64,000 bases of DNA, taken from contig CAVTRO010000005.1 in assembly GCA_963737145.1 (NCBI GenBank), positions 62,001-126,000 on the forward strand, given 5' to 3'. The translations under genes were made by a program, and so were the position numbers. The notes below the pieces were generated by a model that ran no database searches, was not told the DNA's origin, and saw only the letters and a program-made list of their open reading frames with translations. The stretch is from AP-15 sp963737145 (GTDB lineage: Bacteria > Pseudomonadota > Alphaproteobacteria > ATCC43930 > CGMCC-115725). Below, in pieces: positions 45,721 through 54,443 of the stretch. Position 1 is the stretch's first letter, and every line of letters begins with the position of its first letter.

Positions 45721-46773
45721 ATGATCGATAACAGCTACTACTCGCAGGAGGTGCACGGCCCGTACGAACTGCACGACATCGGCAATCTCGAATTGGAGGA
45801 AGGCGGCACGATCCGCGGTTGCACGCTTGCCTACGCTACTTTCGGCGCGCTCAATGCCGCCAAAGACAACGCCATCCTCATTCCCACCTGGTACTCCGGC
45901 ACCAACAAGATCATCGAGCAGGTGTTTATCGGTAAGGGCCGCGCGCTCGATCCCGACAAGTATTTCATCATCGTCGTCAATCAGATCGGCAACGGTCTTT
46001 CGACCTCGCCGCACAACACGCCGGCGCCGGCTAGGATGGGGAATTTCCCGCGTGTACGGATCGGCGATGACGTGCGCGCGCAGCACAAAATGGTCACCGA
46101 GAAGTTCGGCCTCGATACACTTGCGCTGGTTGTCGGCGGCTCGATGGGTGCTCAGCAGACCTACGAATGGGCCGTACGCTACCCCGACATGGTGAAGCGC
46201 GCCGCGCCCATCGCCGGCACAGCGAGAAATGCGATCCATGATTTCCTCTTCACCGAAACATTGGTCGAAGCGATCACCTCCGACCCCGGTTTCAATAAGG
46301 GTTTCTACACATCGTCGGCGGAAGTGCGAGAAGGTCTGTTGCGGCACGCCAAATTGTGGGCGGTAATGGGTTGGAGCACCGACTTCTTCCAGGAAAACCG
46401 GCATAAGGGGCTGGGCTTTTCGTCCCTGGACGATTTCGTCATCAACTTCATGTATGCCTACTTCAGCGTAATGGATCCGAATGATCTGCTGTGCATGGCA
46501 TGGAAATGGCAGCGCGGCGACGTCAGCCGTCACACTGGCGGCGATTTGCGGGCCGCGCTGGGGAGAATCAAAGCCAAGACGTTTGTGATGCCGGTGTCTT
46601 CGGACATGTTTTTCCCACCGGCTGATTGCCAGGCCGAGTGGCGGCTCATCCCTGATGCCGAGTTCCGGCCGATCCAAACCATCGATGGGCACCTCGCGCT
46701 ATTCGGCGCCGATCTCAATGCGATCTCCCAGCTCGACAAGCACTTGCGGGAGTTGCTTGCGACAAGAATTTAA
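45721..46773 (+). CDS. Alpha/beta hydrolase, homoserine O-acetyltransferase (MetX)-like
   Basis: A 350-residue alpha/beta-hydrolase with nucleophile elbow VVGGSMGAQQTYEWAVRYPD, upstream ILIPTWYSGTNK, and the C-terminal catalytic Asp and His regions FVMPVSSDMFFPP and TIDGHLALFG. These fit the MetX superfamily, but MetX proper has longer lid motifs, so it may be a related acyltransferase or esterase. It is downstream of the Baeyer-Villiger monooxygenase by 64 bases with its own strong ribosome site (GGGAGGGGACA). An esterase would suit hydrolysis of the ester made by such a monooxygenase. Confidence 0.85.
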   Translation: MIDNSYYSQEVHGPYELHDIGNLELEEGGTIRGCTLAYATFGALNAAKDNAILIPTWYSGTNKIIEQVFIGKGRALDPDKYFIIVVNQIGNGLSTSPHNTPAPARMGNFPRVRIGDDVRAQHKMVTEKFGLDTLALVVGGSMGAQQTYEWAVRYPDMVKRAAPIAGTARNAIHDFLFTETLVEAITSDPGFNKGFYTSSAEVREGLLRHAKLWAVMGWSTDFFQENRHKGLGFSSLDDFVINFMYAYFSVMDPNDLLCMAWKWQRGDVSRHTGGDLRAALGRIKAKTFVMPVSSDMFFPPADCQAEWRLIPDAEFRPIQTIDGHLALFGADLNAISQLDKHLRELLATRI

Positions 46774-46790
46774 CGCGCCATATTCCCCGC

Positions 46791-46982
46791 ATGACGGTTT
46801 TTCTGACAATCCTGCTCGTTCTCGCAATGCTCGGCACCTTGACCGTGCTCGGCTTCGGCGTCGCGAGCCTGCTGCGCGGCGGCGACCCGCGCCGTTCGAA
46901 CAAGCTGATGCAGTCGCGCGTCATCATGCAGGCGTTGGCGCTGGTGCTGCTGGCGATGCTGATGCTGCTCGCGCGGCACTAA
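46791..46982 (+). CDS. HIG1-type twin transmembrane protein
   Basis: A 63-residue protein with two membrane helices (VFLTILLVLAMLGTLTVLGF and VIMQALALVLLAMLMLLA) joined by a basic loop RGGDPRRSNKLMQSR. This is the pattern of HIG_1_N proteins; mitochondrial relatives are respiratory-supercomplex factors. In alphaproteobacteria it often lies directly before the corrinoid adenosyltransferase, as here (16 bases). Confidence 0.82.
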   Translation: MTVFLTILLVLAMLGTLTVLGFGVASLLRGGDPRRSNKLMQSRVIMQALALVLLAMLMLLARH

Positions 46983-46998
46983 GCCCCAGGAACCGAAG

Positions 46999-47562
46999 AT
47001 GGTTCGGCTGACTCGCATCTACACGCGCGGCGGCGATGCCGGCCAGACCTCGCTCGGCGATGGCACGCGCGTGCCAAAGCACGCGTTGCGCGTCGCCGCC
47101 TATGGGACTGTCGACGAAGCCAACGCGGCGATCGGGGTTGCACGTCTGCACGCCAACTCGGCGGCCGACGAGATGCTCGACCGTATCCAGAACGATCTCT
47201 TCGACCTCGGTGCGGATCTCTGTACCCCTGAGGACGGCCGGCGCGCGGCCGAGGCGCTGCGCATCACCGCGCCCCAGGTCGAGCGTCTCGAGCGCGAGAT
47301 CGATGCGATGAATGCGAGCTTGCGGCCGCTCGACTCGTTCATCCTGCCCGGCGGAACGCCGGCTGCGGCCTACCTCCATCTCGCGCGGACGATCACCCGG
47401 CGAGCCGAGCGCCTGGTCAGCGAGCTCGCCGCCGGCGAGCCGGTCAACCCCGAGGCGCTCAAATACCTGAACCGCCTCTCCGACCACCTCTTCGTGCTCG
47501 GCCGCCGGGTCAACGAGGGCGGCGCCCGCGACGTCCTCTGGCGCCCCGGCGCCAACCGGTAA
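46999..47562 (+). CDS. Corrinoid adenosyltransferase, PduO type
   Basis: A 187-residue ATP:cob(I)alamin adenosyltransferase. RIYTRGGDAGQTSLGDGTRV is the ATP-binding N-terminal loop, AAYGTVDEANAAIGVARLHA and LKYLNRLSDHLFVLGRRVN complete the PduO fingerprint. It attaches the adenosyl group to reduced B12. The preceding HIG1 gene is probably in the same transcript. Length and motifs are normal. Confidence 0.94.
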   Translation: MVRLTRIYTRGGDAGQTSLGDGTRVPKHALRVAAYGTVDEANAAIGVARLHANSAADEMLDRIQNDLFDLGADLCTPEDGRRAAEALRITAPQVERLEREIDAMNASLRPLDSFILPGGTPAAAYLHLARTITRRAERLVSELAAGEPVNPEALKYLNRLSDHLFVLGRRVNEGGARDVLWRPGANR

Positions 47563-47878
47563 GATATTCCGCGGCCGCCTGTCCAAGTGTCTGGATTTTT
47601 TTAAGCCCGATAGATTTGGTTGGTCGCTTGTAAATGCTCAGCGTTTCTCGCAAAGCTGCTGATGGCTCGACTGCGTCCCTGTTTGGCATCGGTTTTTTTA
47701 CACTCCGATGCAACTCTACGGAGCCCCGTTATCCATTTAACTGCTTGGATCCGAAGCTGACGATCGCCGGGCACGGCTCTGCGTTCGCGCGGCCGACTGC
47801 CGACATTCTTTACACCTGATCACGCCCGGGCGGTCATCCCGCGGTTCTTAACCTTTGCTGTGCACCCGCCACAAAGCT
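47563..47878. other. Intergenic region upstream of the PEP-CTERM gene
   Basis: This 316-base region between the adenosyltransferase stop and the sigma-54 promoter has no credible gene. It could hold the enhancer for the sigma-54 activator, 50-200 bases upstream of the promoter, but I see no clear inverted repeat that I can call. Confidence 0.45.
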
Positions 47879-47894
47879 TGGCACGAAAACTGCC
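47879..47894 (+). promoter_or_regulatory. Sigma-54 (RpoN) promoter of the PEP-CTERM protein gene
   Basis: TTGGCACGAAAACTGCC matches the consensus TGGCACG-N4-TTGCW with a single mismatch. GG lies at 47880-47881 and GC at 47892-47893 with the required ten-base spacing. Transcription would begin near 47905, leaving a 37-base leader before ATG 47942. PEP-CTERM genes are known to be controlled by sigma-54 with the PrsK/PrsR two-component system in exosortase-bearing bacteria. Confidence 0.72.
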
Positions 47895-47941
47895 GCCCCA
47901 TTAGTTACATAGCTTCTAAGTGACTGTTCAGGACTCCTCGT

Positions 47942-48691
47942 ATGCTGACCTATAAGCTCGCTGCTGCTGCCGCAGTCGCTCTCGCAGGTGGCGTTCTTGC
48001 GACTTCAACAGCGCAGGCCGCGACGATAACTTACACTGCCGCTGGAACTGTTGGCGGCGACGTCCTTGCCGCGTCGGCCGATTTCACGACAGGAGCCGGT
48101 TTCATCGACGTGACGTTGACGAATACATTGGCGCCAAGCGCGATTATCAGCGCTGGGCAGGCGCTGAGCGACATCTCATTCACACTGAGCAATGCGCCCG
48201 GTTCTCAGGGAACCCTGACCGCTTCCGGGCAGCTCGGCAACCTCGCCGGCGCCAACCCCGGCCCCAAGACGGTGACCTTTACGGCTGGTTCGCCCGTGCG
48301 GTTCATCGGAATGGGACCACCACCCCCGGGCGGCACCGGGACCTTCACCGTTACCGGCAACACGATATTGATGGAGGCGATCGGTGGCGGCCAGCCGAGC
48401 GAGATGATCCTGCCGGCCATGCCGAACGGTGGAGCCTACCCGAACGCGAGCTTGCTCAATTTCAATCCGTCCACAATCGGCCCGGCAACCTTCGTGCTCG
48501 ACTTCGCGGGGATTACCGCCGCCACGACGGTAACCGCCGTGACATTCTCGTTTGGGACGGGCCCCGATCATTTCTTGCCGGGCACGTCGGTAACCCCGCC
48601 GCCGCCAGGCGTTCCTGAACCTGCCTCCCTCGCCCTTTTGGGGAGCGCGCTTGTCGGGCTGGGCTTTTTCCGGCGCGGCAAGTCCGGCTGA
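47942..48691 (+). CDS. PEP-CTERM sorting-domain protein
   Basis: A 249-residue secreted protein: signal peptide (1-26, AAAAAVALAGGVLATSTAQA), a beta-rich Thr/Gly/Ala body without Cys, and the C-terminal sorting signal VPEPASLALLGSALVGLGFF followed by RRGKSG. Exosortase recognises PEP, the hydrophobic helix and the basic tail, cleaving and anchoring or releasing the protein during exopolysaccharide production. No exosortase gene is in the window. The gene stands alone with a sigma-54 promoter and a strong terminator. Confidence 0.92.
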   Translation: MLTYKLAAAAAVALAGGVLATSTAQAATITYTAAGTVGGDVLAASADFTTGAGFIDVTLTNTLAPSAIISAGQALSDISFTLSNAPGSQGTLTASGQLGNLAGANPGPKTVTFTAGSPVRFIGMGPPPPGGTGTFTVTGNTILMEAIGGGQPSEMILPAMPNGGAYPNASLLNFNPSTIGPATFVLDFAGITAATTVTAVTFSFGTGPDHFLPGTSVTPPPPGVPEPASLALLGSALVGLGFFRRGKSG

Positions 48692-48715
48692 GCAGCGCAG
48701 AACTATTGCGAAACT

Positions 48716-48743
48716 GAGGGCGCGGTCTGCAGACCGCGCCCTC
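48716..48743. terminator. Hairpin terminator after the PEP-CTERM gene
   Basis: A perfect 28-base palindrome with 14-base arms starting GAGGGCGCGGTCTG and centred on CTGCAG, 25 bases after the stop, followed by CTCGTTT. The long stem suits intrinsic termination, although the T run is weak. Confidence 0.75.
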
Positions 48744-49156
48744 CTCGTTTCCGGGGACTCGAACACCCGGCGCAGCAACGCCTCCCGTGACAGCCAGCGA
48801 GGCTGAGGATGGCTATGGCAGGCAGTGGCAGAGCCACCGTCGCCAATACCCCATTGACCTCCAGCCCGCGGACCAGATGCGTGGGCATCCACCAACTGCA
48901 GCACACGCGTTCCCGTTTGCGATGACGGATAGCCACGACTTAACTTTTACAGATTCAGCTGCAAATTTGCTGCAGATTGCACAAAGCGCAGCAACACGTA
49001 CAGTTTGGTTGCATTTGCAATAACGGGGCGCATCGCGCCGCTCCCGCTTCCCCGGGAGCCGCAGAGGAGCCCCTTGCGTTCGCGCTGCGCCCGTGCACAA
49101 ATCATGATCCCGTCGGCGGAATCATGCGGGTCCGCCGGCGTAACGGCGAGGGTGAG
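48744..49156. other. Intergenic region before etfB
   Basis: About 410 bases with no recognised gene. An in-frame extension of etfB back to 48977 reads as poor coding sequence and lacks homology. The part 48920-49020 is AT-rich (ACTTAACTTTTACAGATTCA) and is the best place for the etfBA promoter. Confidence 0.5.
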
Positions 49157-49906
49157 ATGAAAGCGCTGGTCGCGGTCAAGCGGGTCATCGACTACAACGT
49201 CAAGATCCGCGTCAAGGCGGACAAGACCGGGGTCGAGACCGCCAATGTGAAAATGTCGATGAACCCGTTCGACGAGATCGCCGTCGAGGAGGCGCTGCGG
49301 TTACGGGAGGCGGGGATCGTCAGCGAGATCATCGCGGCGTCGCTCGGCGCCGCGCAGTGCCAGGAGACGATCCGCACCGCGCTGGCAATGGGGGCCGACC
49401 GCGGCATCCTCGTGCAGACCGATGCCGAACTGCAGCCGCTCGCCGTCGCCAAGCTGCTGAAAGCGGTGATCCTGCAGGAAAATCCCGAGATCGTGATCAT
49501 CGGCAAGCAGGCGATCGACGATGACTGCAACCAGACCGGCCAGATGCTGTCGGCGCTCCTTGGGTGGCCGCAGGCAACCTTCGCCTCGAAGGTCAAGATC
49601 AGTGACGGCCACGCCGAGGTGACGCGCGAGGTCGACGGCGGGCTTGAGACGGTCTCGATCAAATTGCCGGCGGTGATCACCACCGATCTGCGGCTCAATG
49701 AACCGCGCTACGCGTCGCTGCCCAATATCATGAGAGCGAAGAAGAAGCCGATCGCGACGGTGACACCAGAGGCGCTCGGCGTCGACGTGACGCCGCGCCT
49801 CACCGTGCTCAAGGTCGAGGAGCCGCCAAAGCGGCAAGGCGGCCACAAGGTGGGGTCGGTCGCCGAGCTCGTCGACAAGCTGAAGACCGAGGCGCGGGTG
49901 ATCTGA
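49157..49906 (+). CDS. etfB: Electron transfer flavoprotein beta subunit
   Basis: A 249-residue protein starting KALVAVKRVIDYNVKIRVK, with NPFDEIAVEEALRLREAG, IIGKQAIDDDCNQTGQMLSA and the C-terminal helix AELVDKLKTEARVI. EtfB binds AMP and docks acyl-CoA dehydrogenases, passing electrons to ETF-ubiquinone oxidoreductase. ATG 49157 follows GGCGAGGGTGAG. The stop overlaps the etfA start (TGATG). Confidence 0.95.
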   Translation: MKALVAVKRVIDYNVKIRVKADKTGVETANVKMSMNPFDEIAVEEALRLREAGIVSEIIAASLGAAQCQETIRTALAMGADRGILVQTDAELQPLAVAKLLKAVILQENPEIVIIGKQAIDDDCNQTGQMLSALLGWPQATFASKVKISDGHAEVTREVDGGLETVSIKLPAVITTDLRLNEPRYASLPNIMRAKKKPIATVTPEALGVDVTPRLTVLKVEEPPKRQGGHKVGSVAELVDKLKTEARVI

Positions 49907-50850
49907 TGTCTGCTCTGGTCGTCGCCGAGCATGACAACAGGGCGCTGAAGCCCGCGACCCTCAACGCGGTTGCGGCCGCAACCGAAATCGCCGCCGGTGA
50001 GGTCGACATCCTGGTGGCCGGCAAGGATTGCCGCGCCGTGGCCGAGGCGGCCGCCAAGATCGCGGGAGCGAGGAAGGTGCTGCTCGCCGACAATGCCGGC
50101 TATGAGCATGGGCTGGCCGAGAACGTGGCGCCACTCGTCGTCAAGCTCGCCGAGCATTATTCGCATCTGCTGGCCACGGCGACGACCTTCGGAAAGAATG
50201 TGATGCCGAGGGTGGCGGCGCTGCTCGATGTGATGCAAGTGTCGGACATCAGCGCGGTGGTGTCGCCGGACACTTTCGTGCGGCCGATCTATGCCGGCAA
50301 TGCGCTGGCGACGGTGCAATCCAGGGAGCCGGTCAAGGTCATCACGGTGCGCGGAACCGCGTTCCCGCCGGGCGAGGCGACCGGAGGCTCGGCGGCGATC
50401 GAGCCGGTGGAGACGACGGGTGAAACGGGGCTTTCGGAATTTGTCGGAGCGGAGTTGTCCAAATCGGAGCGGCCCGAGCTGACCAGCGCCCGAATCATCA
50501 TCTCAGGCGGCCGAGGCATGCAATCCGGGGAGAATTTCCATCTCCTGGAGAGGGTCGCCGACCAGCTCGGGGCCGCGGTCGGCGCCTCGCGCGCCGCCGT
50601 CGACGCCGGTTTTGTGCCCAATGACTACCAGGTCGGCCAGACCGGCAAAATCGTGGCGCCGGAACTTTACGTCGCGGTCGGCATTTCCGGGGCTATCCAG
50701 CACCTCGCCGGGATGAAGGATTCGAAAGTCATCGTCGCGATCAACAAAGACGAGGAAGCGCCGATATTTCAAATCGCCGATTACGGGTTGGTCGGCGATT
50801 TGTTCAAGATCCTTCCCGAGCTCGCCGACGAACTCGAGCGCCGCAAGTGA
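49906..50850 (+). CDS. etfA: Electron transfer flavoprotein alpha subunit
   Basis: A 314-residue protein. The C-terminal FAD domain has SARIIISGGRGMQSGENF, GQTGKIVAPELYVAVGISGA and the closing NKDEEAPIFQIADYGLVGDL. It forms the ETF heterodimer with EtfB. It is followed by a 3-hydroxyacyl-CoA dehydrogenase overlapping as GTGA, giving a beta-oxidation/butyrate-type operon. Confidence 0.95.
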   Translation: MSALVVAEHDNRALKPATLNAVAAATEIAAGEVDILVAGKDCRAVAEAAAKIAGARKVLLADNAGYEHGLAENVAPLVVKLAEHYSHLLATATTFGKNVMPRVAALLDVMQVSDISAVVSPDTFVRPIYAGNALATVQSREPVKVITVRGTAFPPGEATGGSAAIEPVETTGETGLSEFVGAELSKSERPELTSARIIISGGRGMQSGENFHLLERVADQLGAAVGASRAAVDAGFVPNDYQVGQTGKIVAPELYVAVGISGAIQHLAGMKDSKVIVAINKDEEAPIFQIADYGLVGDLFKILPELADELERRK

Positions 50851-51746
50851 GCGCGGCTCCGACCGCGCTCGAAGGGCTGCGCCGGATCGGCATCGTCGGC
50901 GCCGGGCAGATGGGCGGCGGCATCGCCCATGTTTGCGCGCTCGCCGGCATCGATGTGGTCGTGGTCGACATCAACGAGGAAGCGCTGCTAGGCGGGCGAC
51001 AGGCGATCGAGCGCAACTTGGCGCGCCAGGTTGCCCGTGGCACGATCCGGGAAGAAGACAAGGACGCCGCGCTCGCTCGAATTCAAATGGGGCTCGATTA
51101 CGCGCTGTTTGCCGATTGCGACATGGTGATCGAGGCGGCAACCGAGAAAGAAGAGATCAAGCGCGAGATCTTCAAGAAGCTGACCCCGGCCCTGAAGCCC
51201 GATACGCTGATCGCTACCAACACGTCGTCGATCTCCATTACCAGGCTCGCCTCGGCGACCGACCGGCCCGGCAAGTTCATCGGCATGCACTTTATGAACC
51301 CGGTGCCGGCGATGAGCCTCGTCGAGCTGATTCGCGGGATCGCCACCGATGAAGAAACCTTTGCTGCGACGCGCGAACTCGCCCTGAGGCTCGGCAAGAC
51401 ACCGGTCGCGGCCGAGGATTTTCCGGCGTTTATCGTCAACCGCATTCTGCTGCCGATGATCAACGAGGCGGTCTACACGCTCTACGAGGGGGTGGGGTCC
51501 GTCGAGGCAATCGACACCGCGATGAAGCTCGGCGCCAATCATCCGATGGGGCCGCTCGAGCTCGCCGATTTCATCGGGCTCGATACCTGCCTCTCGGTGA
51601 TGCAGGTGCTCTATGAGGGGCTCGCCGACAGCAAGTATCGGCCCTGCCCGCTGCTCGTCAAATATGTGGAGGCCGGCTGGCTCGGCCGCAAGGCGAGCCG
51701 CGGTTTCTACGATTATCACGGGGAAAAGCCGGTCCCAACTCGGTGA
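50847..51746 (+). CDS. 3-hydroxybutyryl-CoA dehydrogenase
   Basis: A 299-residue member of the 3-hydroxyacyl-CoA dehydrogenase family (single-function, paaH/hbd-like). NAD motif GIVGAGQMGGGIAHVCALAG, catalytic segment FIGMHFMNPVPAMSLVELI and LGANHPMGPLELADFIGLD are present. It oxidises 3-hydroxybutyryl-CoA to acetoacetyl-CoA in fatty-acid or polyhydroxybutyrate metabolism. The GTG start overlaps the etfA stop, so it is the third gene of the etf operon. Confidence 0.93.
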   Translation: MSAAPTALEGLRRIGIVGAGQMGGGIAHVCALAGIDVVVVDINEEALLGGRQAIERNLARQVARGTIREEDKDAALARIQMGLDYALFADCDMVIEAATEKEEIKREIFKKLTPALKPDTLIATNTSSISITRLASATDRPGKFIGMHFMNPVPAMSLVELIRGIATDEETFAATRELALRLGKTPVAAEDFPAFIVNRILLPMINEAVYTLYEGVGSVEAIDTAMKLGANHPMGPLELADFIGLDTCLSVMQVLYEGLADSKYRPCPLLVKYVEAGWLGRKASRGFYDYHGEKPVPTR

Positions 51747-51856
51747 GTTCAATACTCGCCGCGAAATCTTGCCCGGGCGGGGTGAATTCGTTATCAAGCC
51801 GTCACAATCGCGTGCTATTCCGGCCCGCGAGCGTCTGTTAGCGGGACGGGTGTTTC

Positions 51857-52420
51857 GTGACGGTAAGTCTGGACAATTGCCCGGCTTTGGTGCTGAACGC
51901 GGATTTTCGGCCGCTGAGCTATTTTCCGCTTTCACTTTGGTCGTGGCAGGATGCGATCAAGGCGGTATTCCTCGATCGCGTCAACATCATCGATCATTAC
52001 GACGTTTGCGTCCGCAGCCCGTCGTTGGAGATGCAATTACCGAGCGTCGTCTCTCTGAAGGAATACGTGCCGGCCGCCCGCCACCCGGCGTTCACCCGGT
52101 TCAACGTCTTTCTGCGCGACCGGTTCACCTGCCAATATTGCGGCGAGCCTTATCCCTCGCATGATCTGACCTTTGATCACCTGGTGCCGCGCTCGCGCGG
52201 CGGTCGCACGATCTGGACCAACGTCGTGACCGCCTGCGCCACCTGCAATCTGTGGAAAGGCAACCGGCTGCCGCGGGAGAGCGGAATGTATCCGCGGCAC
52301 CGCCCGGTGCAGCCGACGACCTATATGCTGCAAGAAAATGGCCGCGCATTCCCGCCCAACTACCTGCACGAAAGCTGGCGCGATTACCTCTACTGGGACA
52401 CCGAACTCGACCCGTTCTGA
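51857..52420 (+). CDS. HNH endonuclease-family protein
   Basis: A 187-residue protein with a Cys4-type HNH domain: FTCQYCGEPYPSHDLTFDHL, PRSRGGRTIWTNVV and ACATCNLWKGNR. The two Cys pairs bind zinc; His in FDHLVPRS and Asn in TNVVTAC are the catalytic positions. The N-terminal part (VLNADFRPLSYFPLSLWSWQ) is that of a widely conserved single-copy proteobacterial HNH protein, probably not a phage enzyme. The GTG start at 51857 gives this N-terminus. Confidence 0.9.
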   Translation: MTVSLDNCPALVLNADFRPLSYFPLSLWSWQDAIKAVFLDRVNIIDHYDVCVRSPSLEMQLPSVVSLKEYVPAARHPAFTRFNVFLRDRFTCQYCGEPYPSHDLTFDHLVPRSRGGRTIWTNVVTACATCNLWKGNRLPRESGMYPRHRPVQPTTYMLQENGRAFPPNYLHESWRDYLYWDTELDPF

Positions 52421-52554
52421 TCCGTCCGCCGAGTTCAGGCGTGATCGAGGAGAAGAGCGTACCCGGCTTTAGACCGAGATCGCGCTATCTATGTTCTGAC
52501 TAATGGAAAACGGATCGGCGTAGATAGGATAGGCCGTACGCGCACCTGGCTTTA

Positions 52555-52773
52555 ATGCTCTCGAAAACTTGTGACGCGCTGCTCGCTGCGGGCGCACCCG
52601 AAGACAAAGCGCGCGAGGCCTCCGAGGAAATCGCGAGCTACGAGAACCCGCTCACGCGCAGGGAGGCCGAGCTTGGCGAGATCCGTCGAACGATGCCGAC
52701 CAACACCTGGGTGCTCGGGCAGACTTTCGTGCTGCTCGGCGGCGTGGCGGCGCTGCTTCGTCTATTGCACTGA
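52555..52773 (+). CDS. Small membrane-anchored coiled-coil protein
   Basis: A 72-residue protein with an amphipathic helix (AAGAPEDKAREASEEIASYE), a coiled-coil stretch (RREAELGEIRRTM) and a C-terminal hydrophobic segment (WVLGQTFVLLGGVAALLRLL). It resembles short DUF1640-like proteins. Function unknown. Confidence 0.55.
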   Translation: MLSKTCDALLAAGAPEDKAREASEEIASYENPLTRREAELGEIRRTMPTNTWVLGQTFVLLGGVAALLRLLH

Positions 52774-52785
52774 GCTGGGGTAACC

Positions 52786-52830
52786 GGCTCAGCCCTTGAC
52801 GCCGCCCAAACCCTCGCGGCGCTTGGATTC
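52786..52830 (-). pseudogene. Vestige of a MalG-type permease 3' end
   Basis: The 23 bases at 52786-52808 (GGCTCAGCCCTTGACGCCGC then CCA) are identical to those at the end of the intact permease gene at 54444. They encode, leftward, the same C-terminus GGVKG followed by TGA. Only about ten preceding codons are readable. It is the stump of a third permease copy and suggests an earlier duplication or deletion. Confidence 0.5.
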
Positions 52831-52877
52831 CGGTGAATACCTTCTGTCTGATTATAACCGCTCGCCGTTATCGCCTC

Positions 52878-54258
52878 TCAGCCCTCTTCGATCGGGTATT
52901 GTGCAAAGATCTCCTCGCACCGTTTGAACGCTTTGTCGACCGCCGCCTGCGGCGTCACGCCCTTGTTGATCACGTCGATCATCGCGACCGCGAACACATG
53001 CTCGGTCGAGACCTGCGCCCGGGCCGGGTTGAACACTTCGTAGGGCGGGATTGTCGGGCCGAGCACGCCCTGTGTCGTATAGGCCTGGAGCGGCTCGTTC
53101 TTCGGGTCTAGCCAGAACGCCTTGTCGTTCTGGACGATCGACGGCATCGGCGGCAGCCAGCGGCCAAGCCCGCCTTGCAGATAAGTGCCCAGCACTTTTG
53201 GCTCGATCGAATATTTGAGGAATTCCTTCGCCGTTTCGAGATTTTTCGCGCCCTTGGGAACCACAACCGCCTGGCCGCCGAGGACGCTAGGCAGTTCTTT
53301 TCCGTCATTGCTCAGCGGCAGGCCCAAGGTCAGGATGTCGTTGTACTCCTCCTTGTTGTCCCAGAGCGCCACCTCGGTCGAGATCGTGCCGTCGAGATCC
53401 ATGGTAATGAGTTTGGAATGAAAGGCGTTGTTGTCGTCATTGTCGTTCCAGCTCAGCATCGGCGGCGGCATATCGCCTTTTTTGTAGGCTCCGGTCAGCC
53501 GCTCGACCGCCTTGATTGCGGCCTCACGCGCCTGCGGGTTGTCGGTGTGCACCTTGCCGTCCGGTGTGAACAAGTCCTTTCCGCCATAGGCGATCATGAC
53601 ACAGTCGAACTGACCGACAACATCAAACCCGGCCGCTGAAATCTGAATGGAATAGCCATAGACATTGCGCCTGCCTTGCGCCCGCAGTTTCTCCGCCACC
53701 TGCGGGAAGAAATCGAGGAAGGCGTCCCAGGTTTTCGGGATGTCGCGACGTCTTGTAGCCCGCTTTCTCGATCAGCGATTTCCAAACGTGGAACGGGGTG
53801 ACCGCAGCCTTGAGCGGGAGCAGGTAATAGCTGCGTTTCTTCGCGACATTGTTATAGGCGTACCCGTAACCCAGCGACGCCGGGGTGAACAGCGATTTTT
53901 GCGTCTCGATGACGTCGGTCAAGTCGACCAGCTGGTCCTTCCAGGCGCTCAGCACGCCGAAAAAGTAATCGCCGAGATTGATGATGTCGGGCACGACGCC
54001 GCTGGTTATCGCGGCGATTTCCTTCTGGCGCTGCGCGGCGAACGGCACGATGCTGTAGTCGATCTGGTTGCCGCTTGCCTTCTGGTAATCGGCGACCATC
54101 TGCTTGAAGCTCATGTCCTCTTGCTGGGCGAAGCCCTGCACCCACCACGCGGTCGCGGTCGTGGCCGCGGCGTTGGCGATATAGGGGCGCGCGATCGCTC
54201 CCGCCGCCGCCAGCCCCACCGAACCGCGCAGAACCGCGCGCCTAGTCAGCTTGTCCAT
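52878..54258 (-). pseudogene. Family 1 extracellular sugar-binding protein, frameshifted (importer set 1)
   Basis: From ATG 54258 the protein has a Tat-type signal (TRRAVLRGSVGLAAAGAIA) and a binding-protein N-lobe up to KAGYKT. There the frame is lost at about 53747 and resumes one base shifted as DIPKTWDAFLDFFPQVAEKL, continuing to YPIEEG at 52878. The total 1381 bases equals 460 codons plus one, so one inserted base explains it. It is a paralogue of the intact binding protein at 56288 (about the same length, many shared segments such as WNDNDDNNAFHSKL versus WNDADDNNAFHAKL). It would deliver a sugar to the permeases upstream. Confidence 0.85.
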
Positions 54259-54443
54259 AAACTCCTCCCTCGTTTGGGGCCGGCGGCCCTTCGTGGTCGA
54301 GATCCTCACCCGGAAGAAACTATGCGCCGAGGAGACGGCCGCTTCAACCATTGGCGTCCCGGCGTTTCCGCCCGCGGCCCGAGGAGGAGGCTCGCCGCCG
54401 CGCGCCCTAGCTCTAGACTTGCTAACTCAGCAGCGGCGGCGGC

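Noticed and set aside
48977..49156. N-terminal extension of EtfB by 60 residues
   Set aside because: The extension has no homology character, and the ATG at 49157 has a good ribosome site and the standard EtfB start.
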